Below, one piece after another: positions 14,447 to 23,304 of a DNA stretch of 32,365 nucleotides (the stretch's first letter is position 1; every line of letters starts with the position of its first letter). Made by a program: the position numbers and the translations under genes. The notes under the pieces are model-generated. The model was not told the DNA's origin. It saw only the letters and a list, made by a program, of their open reading frames with translations, and searched no databases. The stretch covers positions 15,362 through 47,726 of the forward strand of contig JAFDWT010000055.1 of the NCBI GenBank assembly GCA_018268335.1, given 5' to 3'. The stretch comes from Armatimonadota bacterium (lineage in GTDB: Bacteria > Armatimonadota > Fimbriimonadia > Fimbriimonadales > Fimbriimonadaceae).

Positions 14447-15063
14447 ACACGGCGACACGGACTCTCGACCCGGCGGCGACTAGGGCGGCGATTGTCGAGA
14501 CAGCGACCCGGCTCTTTGCCGAAAAGGGCTTCTCGGCGACCAGCACGGCCGAGATCGCCGAAGGCGCGGGGGTCACCAAGAGCCTCGTGCTCTATCACTT
14601 CTCGACAAAGGAAGCACTGTGGCGCGAGGTGATCAACACTAAGACCTGCCCGATCCGGGAGCTGGCCAGCCGCTTTCTCAGCGACGAAGAAGGGCTTTCG
14701 GCCAGCGACTTCATCAAGGCAAAGTTCGACACGCTGCGGAGCGACCCAGACTTGCCACGCTTCGTTGCGTGGATGTCTCTCGAGCCTTCGCTGACCACAC
14801 CGGACATGCGCGAACGAGCCGCCAGCGTCCGCGAGAAGATGGCCTCCAATCCCACCAAACACGGATTTCCCGAAGGAGTCGACCCGTTTGTTTTTATGGT
14901 CGTCGTGATGTCGGCGGTCGACGGCTACTTCCGGTTCCGACAGTTTTACAACGTCATGCTGGGGCGCGATGTCGTCACCCCCGAAGCCGAGGCGGCGTTC
15001 TTCGACGTCCTCATGAAGCTGGCGTTCCCCGCCGGAGGTACCAGTGGCGTTCAATCCGCGTAG
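14437..15063 (+). CDS. TetR family transcriptional regulator
   Basis: A 208-residue TetR repressor. ATG 14437 is chosen over the in-frame TTG at 14407, which would lie inside the operator palindrome. The N-terminal helix-turn-helix is IVETATRLFAEKGFSATSTA through EIAEGAGVTKSLVLYHFSTK (about residues 16-55). The C-terminal part is the ligand-binding helical domain. It heads an operon: its last 20 bases overlap the hlyD-like gene, and the exporter genes overlap in turn. It probably represses the operon until the exported compound or a related signal binds. The arrangement resembles the CecR(YbiH)-YbhGFSR system of enterobacteria, but with one permease gene. Confidence 0.92.
   Translation: MRSNTATRTLDPAATRAAIVETATRLFAEKGFSATSTAEIAEGAGVTKSLVLYHFSTKEALWREVINTKTCPIRELASRFLSDEEGLSASDFIKAKFDTLRSDPDLPRFVAWMSLEPSLTTPDMRERAASVREKMASNPTKHGFPEGVDPFVFMVVVMSAVDGYFRFRQFYNVMLGRDVVTPEAEAAFFDVLMKLAFPAGGTSGVQSA
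15034..15038 (+). promoter_or_regulatory. Shine-Dalgarno site of the HlyD-type gene
   Basis: GGAGG lies 5 bases before GTG 15044, inside the end of tetR. It supports the GTG as start and translation independent of the upstream frame. Confidence 0.75.
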
Positions 15064-16495
15064 GCTCGTTCCGATCGTCGTCATTGCCGCCTTCGCTGTC
15101 GGCGGCTACTTCGTCGAGCAGTCTCGCGCAGCCAAGAGATCGGGGCTCTCGGGAGTCTTCGAAGCGCAGCCCAGCAGTCTCTCACCTAGGCTGACGGGGC
15201 GCGTGGCGAAGTTGCTGGTGAAAGAAGGCGACACTGTCAAGGCGGGGCAGCCGTTGCTTGAACTGGAAACAGAACCCGTCGCGGCTGACGCGACAAGCTC
15301 CAAAGCACTTGCTGAGCAAGCGAATGAGCAGGCCAAACTCGTCGCCGCCGGTCCGAGGGTGGAGGAGATCCGCCGCCAGGAAGGCGTCGTCGCCGAAGCC
15401 AGGGCGACGCTAGAAAGACTCCGCCACGGGGCCCGTCCTGAAGAAGTGTCACTGTCTCGCGAGCAAGTCGCAAGAGCCCAAGCCCGGTACGACTTGGTCG
15501 TCAACGGTTCGCGCAAAGAAGACTTGGCGGCGGGTCTGGCGGCCCTCAACGGTGCCAAGGCCCAGTTGGCACAGGCCGAACGTGGCCTCACGTCGGAAGA
15601 ACGAGGGCAAATTCGCGCTCGGGCAGTCGCCGCAAGAGCCACGGCCGAGCAAGCCAGACGCGATGCCGACCGCATGGCCAAGCTAGCGCAGGAAGGAGCT
15701 GTCAGTCGCGCCGACGCCGAGGCCGCCGAGACCAAAGCCCAAACCACTGCCCAGCAAGCCCACGACGCCGAAGAAGCGTGGCGCCGGGCACAGTTGGGGA
15801 CTCCGGCTGAAGAGCTGGAGCAAGCGCGGCAAGCTGTCCGGCAGGCCCAAGCCAAGTACGACCTCCTCAAGAACGGCTCTCGGCCAGAAGATGTGCGTCA
15901 AGCGGCGAGTGACTTGGCCAGTGCTAAAGCCAGCCTACAACTCACACTTGCCGGCACAAGGAAGGAAGACATCGACGCCGGAGCGGCCAGGCTGTCCCAA
16001 GCTGAAGCCCTCTTAGCCGAACTCAAGAACGGGGCGCGACCACAAGAAGTCGCTGCGGCCGAAGCCGCAGCCAAGGCCGCCCTGGCGCGGTCCAAGGGAT
16101 CGGACGCCACTTTGGCCGACCGGATCGTGCGGGCCCCGGTCGACGGGACGGTGGAGCGGCTGCTCGTCGCCGTCGGCGACCTGGTGCCCGCAGGTACGCC
16201 GGCTATTCGGTTCAGCGACCCCACCGACATTTGGATCCGTGTCTATGTGCCGGAATCCGACCTCGCCAAGATCACCAACGGCACTCCGGCGACCCTGGCG
16301 GTCGATGGGATCGACGGACTCGTCGAAGGAGTCGTGGAGAGCGTGTCGACTAGAGGAGAGTTCACTCCCGCAAACCTGCAAACAACGGAAGAACGCGGCA
16401 AGCAGGTTTTCGGTGTGCGCATTCGCCTGAAGAACAAAGACACCCGCGTCAAGGCCGGCATGGCGGCGACGGTCCGCAAGTTCAACACCCCATGA
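15044..16495 (+). CDS. HlyD/YbhG-type periplasmic adaptor (membrane fusion protein)
   Basis: A 483-residue membrane fusion protein linking an ABC exporter to the periplasm or an outer-membrane channel. The N-terminal membrane anchor is LVPIVVIAAFAVGGYFVEQS. A lipoyl/biotinyl-like half-motif follows (LSPRLTGRVAKLLVKEGDTV KAGQPLLEL, about residues 45-75), and the second half is RIVRAPVDGTVERLLVAVGD LVPAG at about 360-385. Between them is an unusually long Ala/Glu/Gln/Arg-rich coiled coil with repeated NG(S/A)R(P/K)E(D/E) turns. The C-terminal beta-barrel domain follows. It overlaps tetR by 20 bases and the ATPase gene by 4 (ATGA). Confidence 0.92.
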   Translation: MAFNPRRLVPIVVIAAFAVGGYFVEQSRAAKRSGLSGVFEAQPSSLSPRLTGRVAKLLVKEGDTVKAGQPLLELETEPVAADATSSKALAEQANEQAKLVAAGPRVEEIRRQEGVVAEARATLERLRHGARPEEVSLSREQVARAQARYDLVVNGSRKEDLAAGLAALNGAKAQLAQAERGLTSEERGQIRARAVAARATAEQARRDADRMAKLAQEGAVSRADAEAAETKAQTTAQQAHDAEEAWRRAQLGTPAEELEQARQAVRQAQAKYDLLKNGSRPEDVRQAASDLASAKASLQLTLAGTRKEDIDAGAARLSQAEALLAELKNGARPQEVAAAEAAAKAALARSKGSDATLADRIVRAPVDGTVERLLVAVGDLVPAGTPAIRFSDPTDIWIRVYVPESDLAKITNGTPATLAVDGIDGLVEGVVESVSTRGEFTPANLQTTEERGKQVFGVRIRLKNKDTRVKAGMAATVRKFNTP

Positions 16496-17439
16496 GTGAC
16501 GGCAACGCCATCAAGACCACCGCGCTGACCAAGAAGTTTGGGGACTTCACGGCGGTCGACGCCCTGGAGATCAACGTCCGCAAGGGTTCGATCTTCGGCT
16601 TCTTGGGCCCGAACGGCAGCGGCAAAAGCACGGCCATCCGGATGCTCGCCGGGCTGCTGACGCCGACGAGCGGCCAGGCGACGGTCAACGGGTTCGACGT
16701 CGTCAAGGACTCAGAAGCGGTCAAGCAGTCGATCGGCTACATGAGCCAGTCGTTTGCGCTGTACAAGGATCTGAGCGTCCTGGAAAACCTGGACTTCTTT
16801 GGTGGCGTCTACGGCCTGAAAGGTGCCCATCTGGAAGAGCGCAAGCAGGCAGTCATCGACCTAGTCGGCATCCACCCTTACCTTGAACGTCGGGCCGGGC
16901 TGCTGTCCGGTGGCTGGCGTCAGCGCCTGGCGCTGGCGGCCGCGATCATCCACGAGCCCGAGCTCCTCTTTCTGGACGAGCCGACGGCGGGGATCGACCC
17001 GGTCGCCCGGCGCGACCTGTGGGACCTGCTCTTCCGACTGGCGGCCGAAGGCAAGACACTGTTTGTCACAACCCACTACATGGACGAGGCCGAGCGGTGC
17101 GACGACATCGCGTACATCTATCTGTCCAAGCTGATGGTTAAGGGCTCGCCTATTGAGCTGAAGGCGCTTCCTGAAGTCTCGCCTGAAGGTACCCGCCGGG
17201 TCGCCGTCGCGGCCCATCGGCCGGCACTTGCCTTGGCCGCCTTGCGACAGGCAAAGTTCGTTCACGATGCGACCTTGGTCGAGTCTGAGGTCCACTTGGT
17301 CGTCGACGCCTCCACTTCGGACGGCTCCGTCGTGGACTTCGCCAAAAAGGCCGGTATCGAGGATCCGGCGATCCGACCGATCGAACCCAGCCTCGAAGAC
17401 GTCTTTGTCGCCTTGACAAGGGGACTGGCTAAAGTATGA
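16492..17439 (+). CDS. ABC transporter ATP-binding protein
   Basis: A 315-residue ABC-2-type exporter ATPase resembling one half of YbhF. Walker A GPNGSGKST is at residues 39-47. The signature is LSGGW (138-142), with Trp where many have Gln, a variant known in this subgroup. Walker B is ELLFLDEPTAG (157-167) and the switch His is His195 in TTHYMDEAERCDD. About 90 C-terminal residues form an accessory domain ending SLEDVFVALTRG. It powers export through the permease encoded next, whose gene overlaps by 4 bases (ATGA). The substrate is unknown. Confidence 0.95.
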   Translation: MSDGNAIKTTALTKKFGDFTAVDALEINVRKGSIFGFLGPNGSGKSTAIRMLAGLLTPTSGQATVNGFDVVKDSEAVKQSIGYMSQSFALYKDLSVLENLDFFGGVYGLKGAHLEERKQAVIDLVGIHPYLERRAGLLSGGWRQRLALAAAIIHEPELLFLDEPTAGIDPVARRDLWDLLFRLAAEGKTLFVTTHYMDEAERCDDIAYIYLSKLMVKGSPIELKALPEVSPEGTRRVAVAAHRPALALAALRQAKFVHDATLVESEVHLVVDASTSDGSVVDFAKKAGIEDPAIRPIEPSLEDVFVALTRGLAKV

Positions 17440-18542
17440 AACCCAACCTCTTCAACGGCTTCTGGGCGGTGACGGTCAAGGAATTCAAGCACCTGCTGCG
17501 CGACAAGGGCAGCGTCGGCTTGGCGATCATGTTGCCGATCTTTCAGGTTGTCATGTACGGATACGCCATCGACTTCGACGTCCGGCATATCACTACCGTC
17601 TTGGTGGACTACGACCACTCGCGCGAAAGCCGCGAATATGTCGCGCGGCTCCATGCCACGCAATATCTGGACTTCGACCGCAAGGCGGACAACGAAGCCG
17701 AGGCGGTGCAGATGCTCCGCGCTAACACCGCGCGGGTGGCCGTGGTGATCCCACCCGACTTCAGCCGCAACGTTCTGGCCGGCAAGCGGGCGCAGGTCGG
17801 CGTCCTCGTCGACGGGAGCGACAGCCAAGTGTCGTTCCGGGCGCGGACGGCGTTCCTGGGCGTCCAAGCTGGCTCGGATCCGCCGGCCCTCTCGCTGTCC
17901 AATGTCGATGTCCGGACGAACGTTTTGTTCAATCCGACGAGCAAGACCTCGACGTTCATGATCCCCGGGCTCATCGGGCTGATCCTGCAGATTGTTTTGG
18001 TCTCGTTGACCTCTGGCAGCATCGTCCGGGAGCGTGAGCAAGGGTCGCTGGAACAGCTCATGGTCTCGCCGGTGGGCAAGTACGGGTTGATCTTTGGCAA
18101 GCTGTTCCCTTTCATGGTGCTGGCCATCGGCCAGATGACCTTGGTGCTGGGCCTCGGCTACTTCTTGTTCGACGTGACGGTGGCGGGAAACCTGGCTCTT
18201 CTGTATGCCTGTACGTTCCCGTTTGTCCTGGCCTCACTGTCGCTCGGGCTGTTCATCTCGGCGGTGGCGCAGAACCAGGCGCAGGCCGCACAGCTTTCGA
18301 CGTTCGCCTTTCTGCCAGCCATCCTGATCTCGGGCTTCATCTTCCCTCGTGAGACGATGCCAGGGTTCTTGCAGCTGGTCTCTCTGGCGTTGCCACTGAC
18401 CCACGAGCTCAACGTCCTGCGTGGGATCGTTGTCCGTGGGGCGGGTCTGGCCGAGCTGTGGCCGAGTGTCTTGGCGATGTGGGTGATCGCAGGTCTGCTG
18501 CTGGCCGCCGCCAGTGCCAAGTTCCAGAAGAGCATCGCTTAG
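17436..18542 (+). CDS. ABC-2 type transporter permease
   Basis: A 368-residue exporter membrane subunit of the YbhS/YbhR type. One N-terminal helix (LAIMLPIFQVVMYGYAI, about residues 29-45) is followed by an extracytoplasmic domain of about 130 residues. Five hydrophobic segments come after it: MIPGLIGLILQIVLVSLTSG, FPFMVLAIGQMTLVLGLGYF, LLYACTFPFVLASLSLGLFI, STFAFLPAILISGFIFP and VLAMWVIAGLLLAAAS. The REREQGSLEQLMVSPV segment after the second helix is characteristic. Only one permease gene is present, so the transporter is probably a homodimer. It is co-transcribed with the ATPase and adaptor; the rhamnosidase gene starts 14 bases later. Confidence 0.94.
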   Translation: MKPNLFNGFWAVTVKEFKHLLRDKGSVGLAIMLPIFQVVMYGYAIDFDVRHITTVLVDYDHSRESREYVARLHATQYLDFDRKADNEAEAVQMLRANTARVAVVIPPDFSRNVLAGKRAQVGVLVDGSDSQVSFRARTAFLGVQAGSDPPALSLSNVDVRTNVLFNPTSKTSTFMIPGLIGLILQIVLVSLTSGSIVREREQGSLEQLMVSPVGKYGLIFGKLFPFMVLAIGQMTLVLGLGYFLFDVTVAGNLALLYACTFPFVLASLSLGLFISAVAQNQAQAAQLSTFAFLPAILISGFIFPRETMPGFLQLVSLALPLTHELNVLRGIVVRGAGLAELWPSVLAMWVIAGLLLAAASAKFQKSIA

Positions 18543-18556
18543 GTACAACTTCGGGC

Positions 18557-21190
18557 GTGAACGTCCTTGCCCTTTGCCCCCTGGTCCTCCTGCTGTCCAT
18601 GGCTTCCTTGGCGGCAGTCGGTAGTGCGACTGTGAAGGTCACGGGTCTGACCTGCGAGCATGAGTCGCAGCCTCTGGCCGTCGAAGCTGAGAAGCCGCGG
18701 CTCTCCTGGCGGACTGAAACAGAGTCTAAGAACTGGACGCAGTCGGCCTACCGTGTGCTCGTCGCATCCTCGCCAGCCCTCTTGAAGCAAGGCAAGGGAG
18801 ACCTTTGGGATTCGGGCAAGGTGGTGGGAGGACAGAGCGTGCTTGTTCCCTACGCCGGGAAACGATTGGAAGGTCGTACGGCCTGCTATTGGAAGGTGAA
18901 GGTGTGGGGCTCCGACGGCAAGCGTTCTCCATGGAGTTCGGCTGCGATCTGGGAAATGGGGATCCTGGAGCCGGAAGACTGGAACCACAGCAAATGGATC
19001 GGCGGTTCGCGCGTCGATTCGACCCCCGAACCAGCACCTCTGCTCCGACACCGGTTCATGGTGCATAAAGAAGTCAAACGGGCTCGGCTTTATGCCAGCG
19101 CGCTTGGCTATGGTGAGTTCTCGATCAACGGCTCGTCGGTGGCTCCGGGGGCTGAGCGGGAGCCCGGATACACCAACTTCGACAAGCGGGTGCTCTACAC
19201 CGCTTATGACGTGACGAAGCTCCTGCGTCCAGGGCCGAACTGTATCGGCGCCGTCCTTGGCACCGGGTGGTACGACCAGCACGACAAGGCGACTTGGAAT
19301 TTTGACCAAGCCAAGTGGCGCGACCGGCCGAAGCTCAGGGCGTACCTCGTGTTCGAATACGCCAATGGCGACGGCGAGGCCGTGGTGAGCGACGAGAACT
19401 GGCTGACTTCGACCGGCCCGATCCTGTTTGACGGCATCTACACCGGCGAAGTGTATGACGCTCGGTTGCAGAAGCCGGGGTGGAACACGGCGGACTTTGA
19501 CTCGACGGGTTGGCTTCCAGCGACGGTGATGCAGGCTCCGCGGGGAGAACTCCGGGCCCGGCCCTGCCCAGGTGTGGTGATCAAGGAGACCTTCAAGGCA
19601 TCCAAGGTCAGCCAGCCCAAGCCGGGGGTCTATGTCGTCGATCTCGGCAAGAACATCGCCGGGCACGTCCGGCTCAAGGTGAGGGGCACGGCGGGGACGC
19701 GGATCACCTTGCGCTACAGCGAGAAGCTGGACGGCCAGGGGATGATCGAGCGGTCGCAGATCGAGCAGTTCATGGCCAAGCGAACTCCGCCGCAGCCGTT
19801 CCAGACCGATGTGTACATCTGCAAGGGCCAGGGGACCGAGGTGTGGGAGCAGCGGTTCTCTTACGCTGGCTTCCGTTATGTGGAAGTCACTGGGTTCCCT
19901 GGCATGCCGACAGTCGACAACTTCGAGGGGCGGTTTGCGCACACGGACTTGGAGTCGGCGGGCAGCTTTGAGTGTTCCGACGAGATGCTGAACAAGATTC
20001 AGGCGGCGACTAGGGCGGCGTACTTCAGCAACGCGCAGAGCATTCCGACGGACTGTCCGCAGCGGGAGAAGAACGGCTGGACCGGCGACGCCCATCTGGC
20101 GGCGGAGGCAGGGATGATGAACTTCCGTTCGGCCAGCTTCTACACCAAGTGGCTGGGCGACTATGCCGACGACCAGAAGGCAGACGGGCGGTTCAGCCTG
20201 ATCATCCCCAGCGCGGGCTGGGGGCAGGACGCGATCCATCCCTCCTGGGACAGTGCGTTCCATATCATCGCCGACGACATGTCGCGGTACTTGGCGGATG
20301 ACCAGATGCTGACGGCGAATTACGAACGGCTGAAGAAGTACGTCGACACCCTTTATGGCCGCACTGTTGATGATGTCGTTCCCTTTGACAGCCTGGGTGA
20401 CTGGGTGCCTTGGAAGACGGAGACGCCCAGCCAGTTGACCTCGTCGGTGATGTTGATCAACGACGCACGGATCGTGGCCAAAGCGGCCTTACTGCTCGGG
20501 CTCCACGGCGACCAAAGAAGGTACGGCGATATTGCCGAACGGGTGAGCGCCGCGACGGCAAAGAAGTATTACGGTCCTTCCCAGTTCGAGAAGTCCAGCC
20601 AGACGGCTCTGGCGATCGGCCTGTACTTCAGGGTCATTCCTGAGGGCGACCGGTCGGCGGCCCTTGCCGCACTCATCAAGAACGTCGAGACCCAAGGTCA
20701 CATCGACACGGGGATCATCGGGGCCAAGTTTGTTTTGCGCGTCCTGAGCGAGAACGGCCGGACCGACCTAGCCTACAAGCTGGTCACTCGGCGGGAGCAG
20801 CCGAGTTGGGCGTGGTGGATCGAGCAGGGGGCGACGACGCTTTGGGAAGACTGGAAGGGCGAGTCGTCGCTCAACCACATCATGTTCGGCGACGTGAGCA
20901 ACTGGATGGTCCAGTGGATTGCGGGTATCGGGATCGATGCGGCGTCGCCGGGGTTCAAGCACTTCTTTGTGCGGCCTCAGGTGGTCGGTGGGATGACTTG
21001 GGCTAAGGCGAGCCACTTGTCGCCCTATGGCTGGATCAAGTCGTCGTGGCGGGTGGAAGGCGGGGCCTTCAATTTGCACGTGACTGTTCCGCCTAACTCG
21101 ACGGCGACGGTTTTCCTGCCGGGGGCGCACGAGGGGCTGGCGGTCGGGTCGGGCGAGCACGACTTCTCTGTCTCGGGCCGGGGCCAATGA
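18557..21190 (+). CDS. Secreted alpha-L-rhamnosidase, GH78 family
   Basis: An 877-residue enzyme expected to release terminal L-rhamnose from glycosides or polysaccharides. GTG 18557 gives a signal peptide (MNVLALCPLVLLLSMASLAA). N-terminal beta domains (VTGLTCEHESQPLAVEAEKP RLSW) precede a lectin-like module (about residues 130-300) and the helical-barrel catalytic domain. The GH78 signature TDCPQREKNGWTGD is present: Asp499, Glu504 and Asp511 match the conserved acidic residues, and Glu764 in TLWEDW matches the distal catalytic Glu. The frame opens upstream within the permease gene, but that extension is an artefact. It is the last gene of the tetR-exporter operon and is followed by a tRNA gene. 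Confidence 0.93.
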   Translation: MNVLALCPLVLLLSMASLAAVGSATVKVTGLTCEHESQPLAVEAEKPRLSWRTETESKNWTQSAYRVLVASSPALLKQGKGDLWDSGKVVGGQSVLVPYAGKRLEGRTACYWKVKVWGSDGKRSPWSSAAIWEMGILEPEDWNHSKWIGGSRVDSTPEPAPLLRHRFMVHKEVKRARLYASALGYGEFSINGSSVAPGAEREPGYTNFDKRVLYTAYDVTKLLRPGPNCIGAVLGTGWYDQHDKATWNFDQAKWRDRPKLRAYLVFEYANGDGEAVVSDENWLTSTGPILFDGIYTGEVYDARLQKPGWNTADFDSTGWLPATVMQAPRGELRARPCPGVVIKETFKASKVSQPKPGVYVVDLGKNIAGHVRLKVRGTAGTRITLRYSEKLDGQGMIERSQIEQFMAKRTPPQPFQTDVYICKGQGTEVWEQRFSYAGFRYVEVTGFPGMPTVDNFEGRFAHTDLESAGSFECSDEMLNKIQAATRAAYFSNAQSIPTDCPQREKNGWTGDAHLAAEAGMMNFRSASFYTKWLGDYADDQKADGRFSLIIPSAGWGQDAIHPSWDSAFHIIADDMSRYLADDQMLTANYERLKKYVDTLYGRTVDDVVPFDSLGDWVPWKTETPSQLTSSVMLINDARIVAKAALLLGLHGDQRRYGDIAERVSAATAKKYYGPSQFEKSSQTALAIGLYFRVIPEGDRSAALAALIKNVETQGHIDTGIIGAKFVLRVLSENGRTDLAYKLVTRREQPSWAWWIEQGATTLWEDWKGESSLNHIMFGDVSNWMVQWIAGIGIDAASPGFKHFFVRPQVVGGMTWAKASHLSPYGWIKSSWRVEGGAFNLHVTVPPNSTATVFLPGAHEGLAVGSGEHDFSVSGRGQ

Positions 21191-21219
21191 GCCTGGTCCA
21201 AGTATCATGGACAGGTCGC

Positions 21220-21295
21220 CCGGTCGTAGCTCAGTGGATAGAGCGCTTCCCTCCGGAGGAAGAAGTCGGAGGTTCGAGTCCTCTCGACCGGGCCA
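21220..21295 (+). tRNA. tRNA-Arg (anticodon CCG)
   Basis: A complete 76-base cloverleaf. Acceptor CCGGTCG pairs with CGACCGG over 7 bases, followed by discriminator G and an encoded CCA. TAGCTCAGTGGATAGAGC is the D-arm. The anticodon stem CTTCC/GGAAG encloses loop CTCCGGA with anticodon CCG at 34-36, reading the Arg codon CGG. The T-arm is GGAGG-TTCGAGT-CCTCT. A TTTTT run follows (21300-21304). No integrase or duplicate of the tRNA 3' end was seen. Confidence 0.97.
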
Positions 21296-22006
21296 TTGAT
21301 TTTTGTTCCTGGCGGGGGACTGGCTAGCCGAATTTTTCCGCGGCGACCAGCTCAGGTGGGATTCCTTCGTTGGCCTGCTACCTCCCGGGGCGAATTATCA
21401 ATTTATCAATTTAACACTTTCATGTGGGTGCGACGTGTCACAAGCAAGATGCAGGCAACTTGCGAGCATGCCGGGATCAGGCACGACTACGCGAGGTGAA
21501 TGCGATCGCCCTCACTTTTAGGTCACGGCACTAGAAAGTGTCCACCAATGAGTGGTGGCCTCACGTCTTCAAAGAGCCTCTTAGTGGCGATCTAGCCAGT
21601 CAGACCAGCTCTTAGGCTATGAATTCGACCGTTGCCTCCACCTGAGATCGACACAATGACGGTATGGCCTACTTGCTTCGCCTAGCGAGCTTAGGCTTGA
21701 CTGTCCATGGAATTTTGTTAGCAGCCCGCATGGAGCTACTCGGCCGTCGCACTGGTTTCACCAGTGGCACCCATCGGAGGTCAGGGCAATGACGGTCGGG
21801 CCACACGGCCCGTCTCGAAGCGTCCAGACTCCGTTGTCCATTGCGGACATGGGGCCAGTCGACTCTCTGAAACCAGACGAATATCCGACCCATACCCAGC
21901 AAAAGCACTGGACTTTGCTCGCACCCGTTCTTCTTCTGTTCCAACTGAATAGTATCAACCTCCAAAATGGGGTCGGACACGAATGGTGTCCACAAGGGGA
22001 TCAGCC
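21296..22006. other. 711-base interval without a convincing gene
   Basis: Between the tRNA and the PEP-CTERM gene only short, compositionally random frames occur. Seen here are a T-run after the tRNA, a hairpin CACTGGT-TTC-ACCAGTG (21751-21767), and an inverted repeat GGACAC-GAATG-GTGTCC (21975-21991) ending just before the ribosome-binding site AAGGGGA (21994-22000) of the next gene. The region could be a long leader, an ncRNA locus or decayed DNA. Confidence 0.6.
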
Positions 22007-22717
22007 ATGCGCACCCGAAACTTATTGACTTTTGCAACTCTCATCACGGTCGCCCACGCTCAAGCGTCGACCTTCTTTGACGGCACGTTCAACAGCGGCG
22101 ATTACACGCTCGATGTCTTTTCGAACACCGGCAACAACACTACGAACAACTTCTTTGGATCAGGTGGCAACCCTGACGCTTACATGCAGATCTTCGAGAG
22201 CATCTTCCCGACGATCGACCCGAGCATCCACTTCGTCAGCGCCATCGCGTCGAACTCAACGTGGGTGTGGGACCCCTCCACCGACGGGGCCATCGACAGC
22301 CTGGACATCAGCGGCGACGTCCGGACGTCCACACTGACCATATTGAGCTTGCCGATCACTATCCGCCAGGGCGGAAACATCTACTTCGGCGGCGCTTCAG
22401 CAGGATTCCTTCCACCAAAGAACATCTGGCACAACGCGGCCCGAACGGGAATGTTGGCCAGCGACTTCGGCAAGATCAAGGCCGATGGCAGCTATGACTT
22501 TGGATCCGAACCCGACTTCTCGGCCAGCGGCGGGGTGATGACCTTTGGAGTCGGCATGTTTTTGTCTCCCGGCATCCTGCCGAACGGGTCGCATGACGAT
22601 CTCGACATGGACAACGTCTCCATTGACGTCCACACCGCCGCTGTCCCCGAGCCAGGCACAATCGCCCTCGCTGCTGGCGGGCTAGCCTTCCTGCGCCGAC
22701 GTCGCCGGGCAGGTTGA
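22007..22717 (+). CDS. Secreted PEP-CTERM protein
   Basis: A 236-residue exported protein. ATG 22007 has an AAGGGGA site 6 bases upstream and gives the signal peptide MRTRNLLTFATLITVAHAQA. The mature part is Asn/Ser/Thr/Gly/Asp-rich and beta-strand-like (DGTFNSGDYTLDVFSNTGNN), similar to many surface or matrix proteins. The C-terminus VPEPGTIALAAGGLAFLRRR then RRAG is a PEP-CTERM signal: PEP motif, hydrophobic helix and Arg cluster, recognised by an exosortase for surface attachment or release. No exosortase gene is in the window. No enzymatic motif is seen. Confidence 0.9.
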   Translation: MRTRNLLTFATLITVAHAQASTFFDGTFNSGDYTLDVFSNTGNNTTNNFFGSGGNPDAYMQIFESIFPTIDPSIHFVSAIASNSTWVWDPSTDGAIDSLDISGDVRTSTLTILSLPITIRQGGNIYFGGASAGFLPPKNIWHNAARTGMLASDFGKIKADGSYDFGSEPDFSASGGVMTFGVGMFLSPGILPNGSHDDLDMDNVSIDVHTAAVPEPGTIALAAGGLAFLRRRRRAG

Positions 22718-22806
22718 TGAGCCAAGGGTGCGCTGATCTTCGAATAGGTCGGCTACCCGCCCAAGAAGCATTGAACGTTCAGGCCGCCAGGCGACATTCA
22801 CTTTTC

Positions 22807-23292
22807 GTGAAGTCCGCCGGGCCCTGCGTTCTTGTCCTACTCGCCGTCGCCGGATGCGCCGACCGGAGCCTGGAGTACCTGCCCGACAAGCCGACGACCC
22901 ACTTCACCATCGACGCCACCACCAGCCCGCTGGTCGTCAGTCAGGCCGACGGTCTGGTCACGCTCCGCGTCACCAACAACACCGGCAAGACCGTCCAAAT
23001 AGGCGGCACCTGCGACTACATCGATGACACCATGTGGTACCTCTTCGACTCCTGGGGTCAGCCGGTCTCCCGGACAGCAGAGGGATTGAAACACCTCACT
23101 GAACGGAGGCAGACCGCATGCACGGCCAACGCCATCCTCATGGTCCCCGCCCACGGGAGTACCACGATCAGATCCTGGGTTCTTAAGTCTGACTTCCAAC
23201 TGAGCCCCGGCGACTACACGCTCCGCATGACATACAAGACCGCGGCCCTCAAGATCGTCAGCCAGGCCATCTCCATCAAGGTGGTCTCCTAG
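22807..23292 (+). CDS. Putative lipoprotein with an Ig-like beta fold
   Basis: A 161-residue lipoprotein if the GTG at 22807 is used, giving MKSAGPCVLVLLAVAGC with lipobox VAGC. The frame also opens at TTG 22771 and at ATG 22717, which overlaps the stop of the PEP-CTERM gene (TGATG), so coupling with that gene is possible and the start is uncertain. The mature part looks like a beta-sandwich: LVTLRVTNNTGKTVQIGG, then MWYLFDSWGQPV, ending LSPGDYTLRMTYKTAALKIV. This resembles secreted domains with an immunoglobulin-type fold (BsuPI-like), a weak comparison. Function is unknown. Confidence 0.72.
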   Translation: MKSAGPCVLVLLAVAGCADRSLEYLPDKPTTHFTIDATTSPLVVSQADGLVTLRVTNNTGKTVQIGGTCDYIDDTMWYLFDSWGQPVSRTAEGLKHLTERRQTACTANAILMVPAHGSTTIRSWVLKSDFQLSPGDYTLRMTYKTAALKIVSQAISIKVVS

Positions 23293-23304
23293 ACCGACCT
23301 GTGC

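Noticed and set aside
18458-18556. Upstream extension of the rhamnosidase
   Set aside because: It lies within the permease gene and would place a polar segment before the signal peptide. The GTG at 18557 is the better start.
18539-20263. 574-codon minus-strand ORF inside the GH78 gene
   Set aside because: The opposite strand has complete GH78 catalytic motifs. The antisense product is Arg/Pro/His-rich with no domain.
10240-21450. 12-base match TGCAGGCAACTT before cassette 3 and after the tRNA
   Set aside because: Matches of this length are expected by chance in 32 kb, and the flanks do not match.
21220-22006. Integrative element or att site at tRNA-Arg
   Set aside because: No integrase, and no repeat of the tRNA 3' end was found elsewhere in the window.
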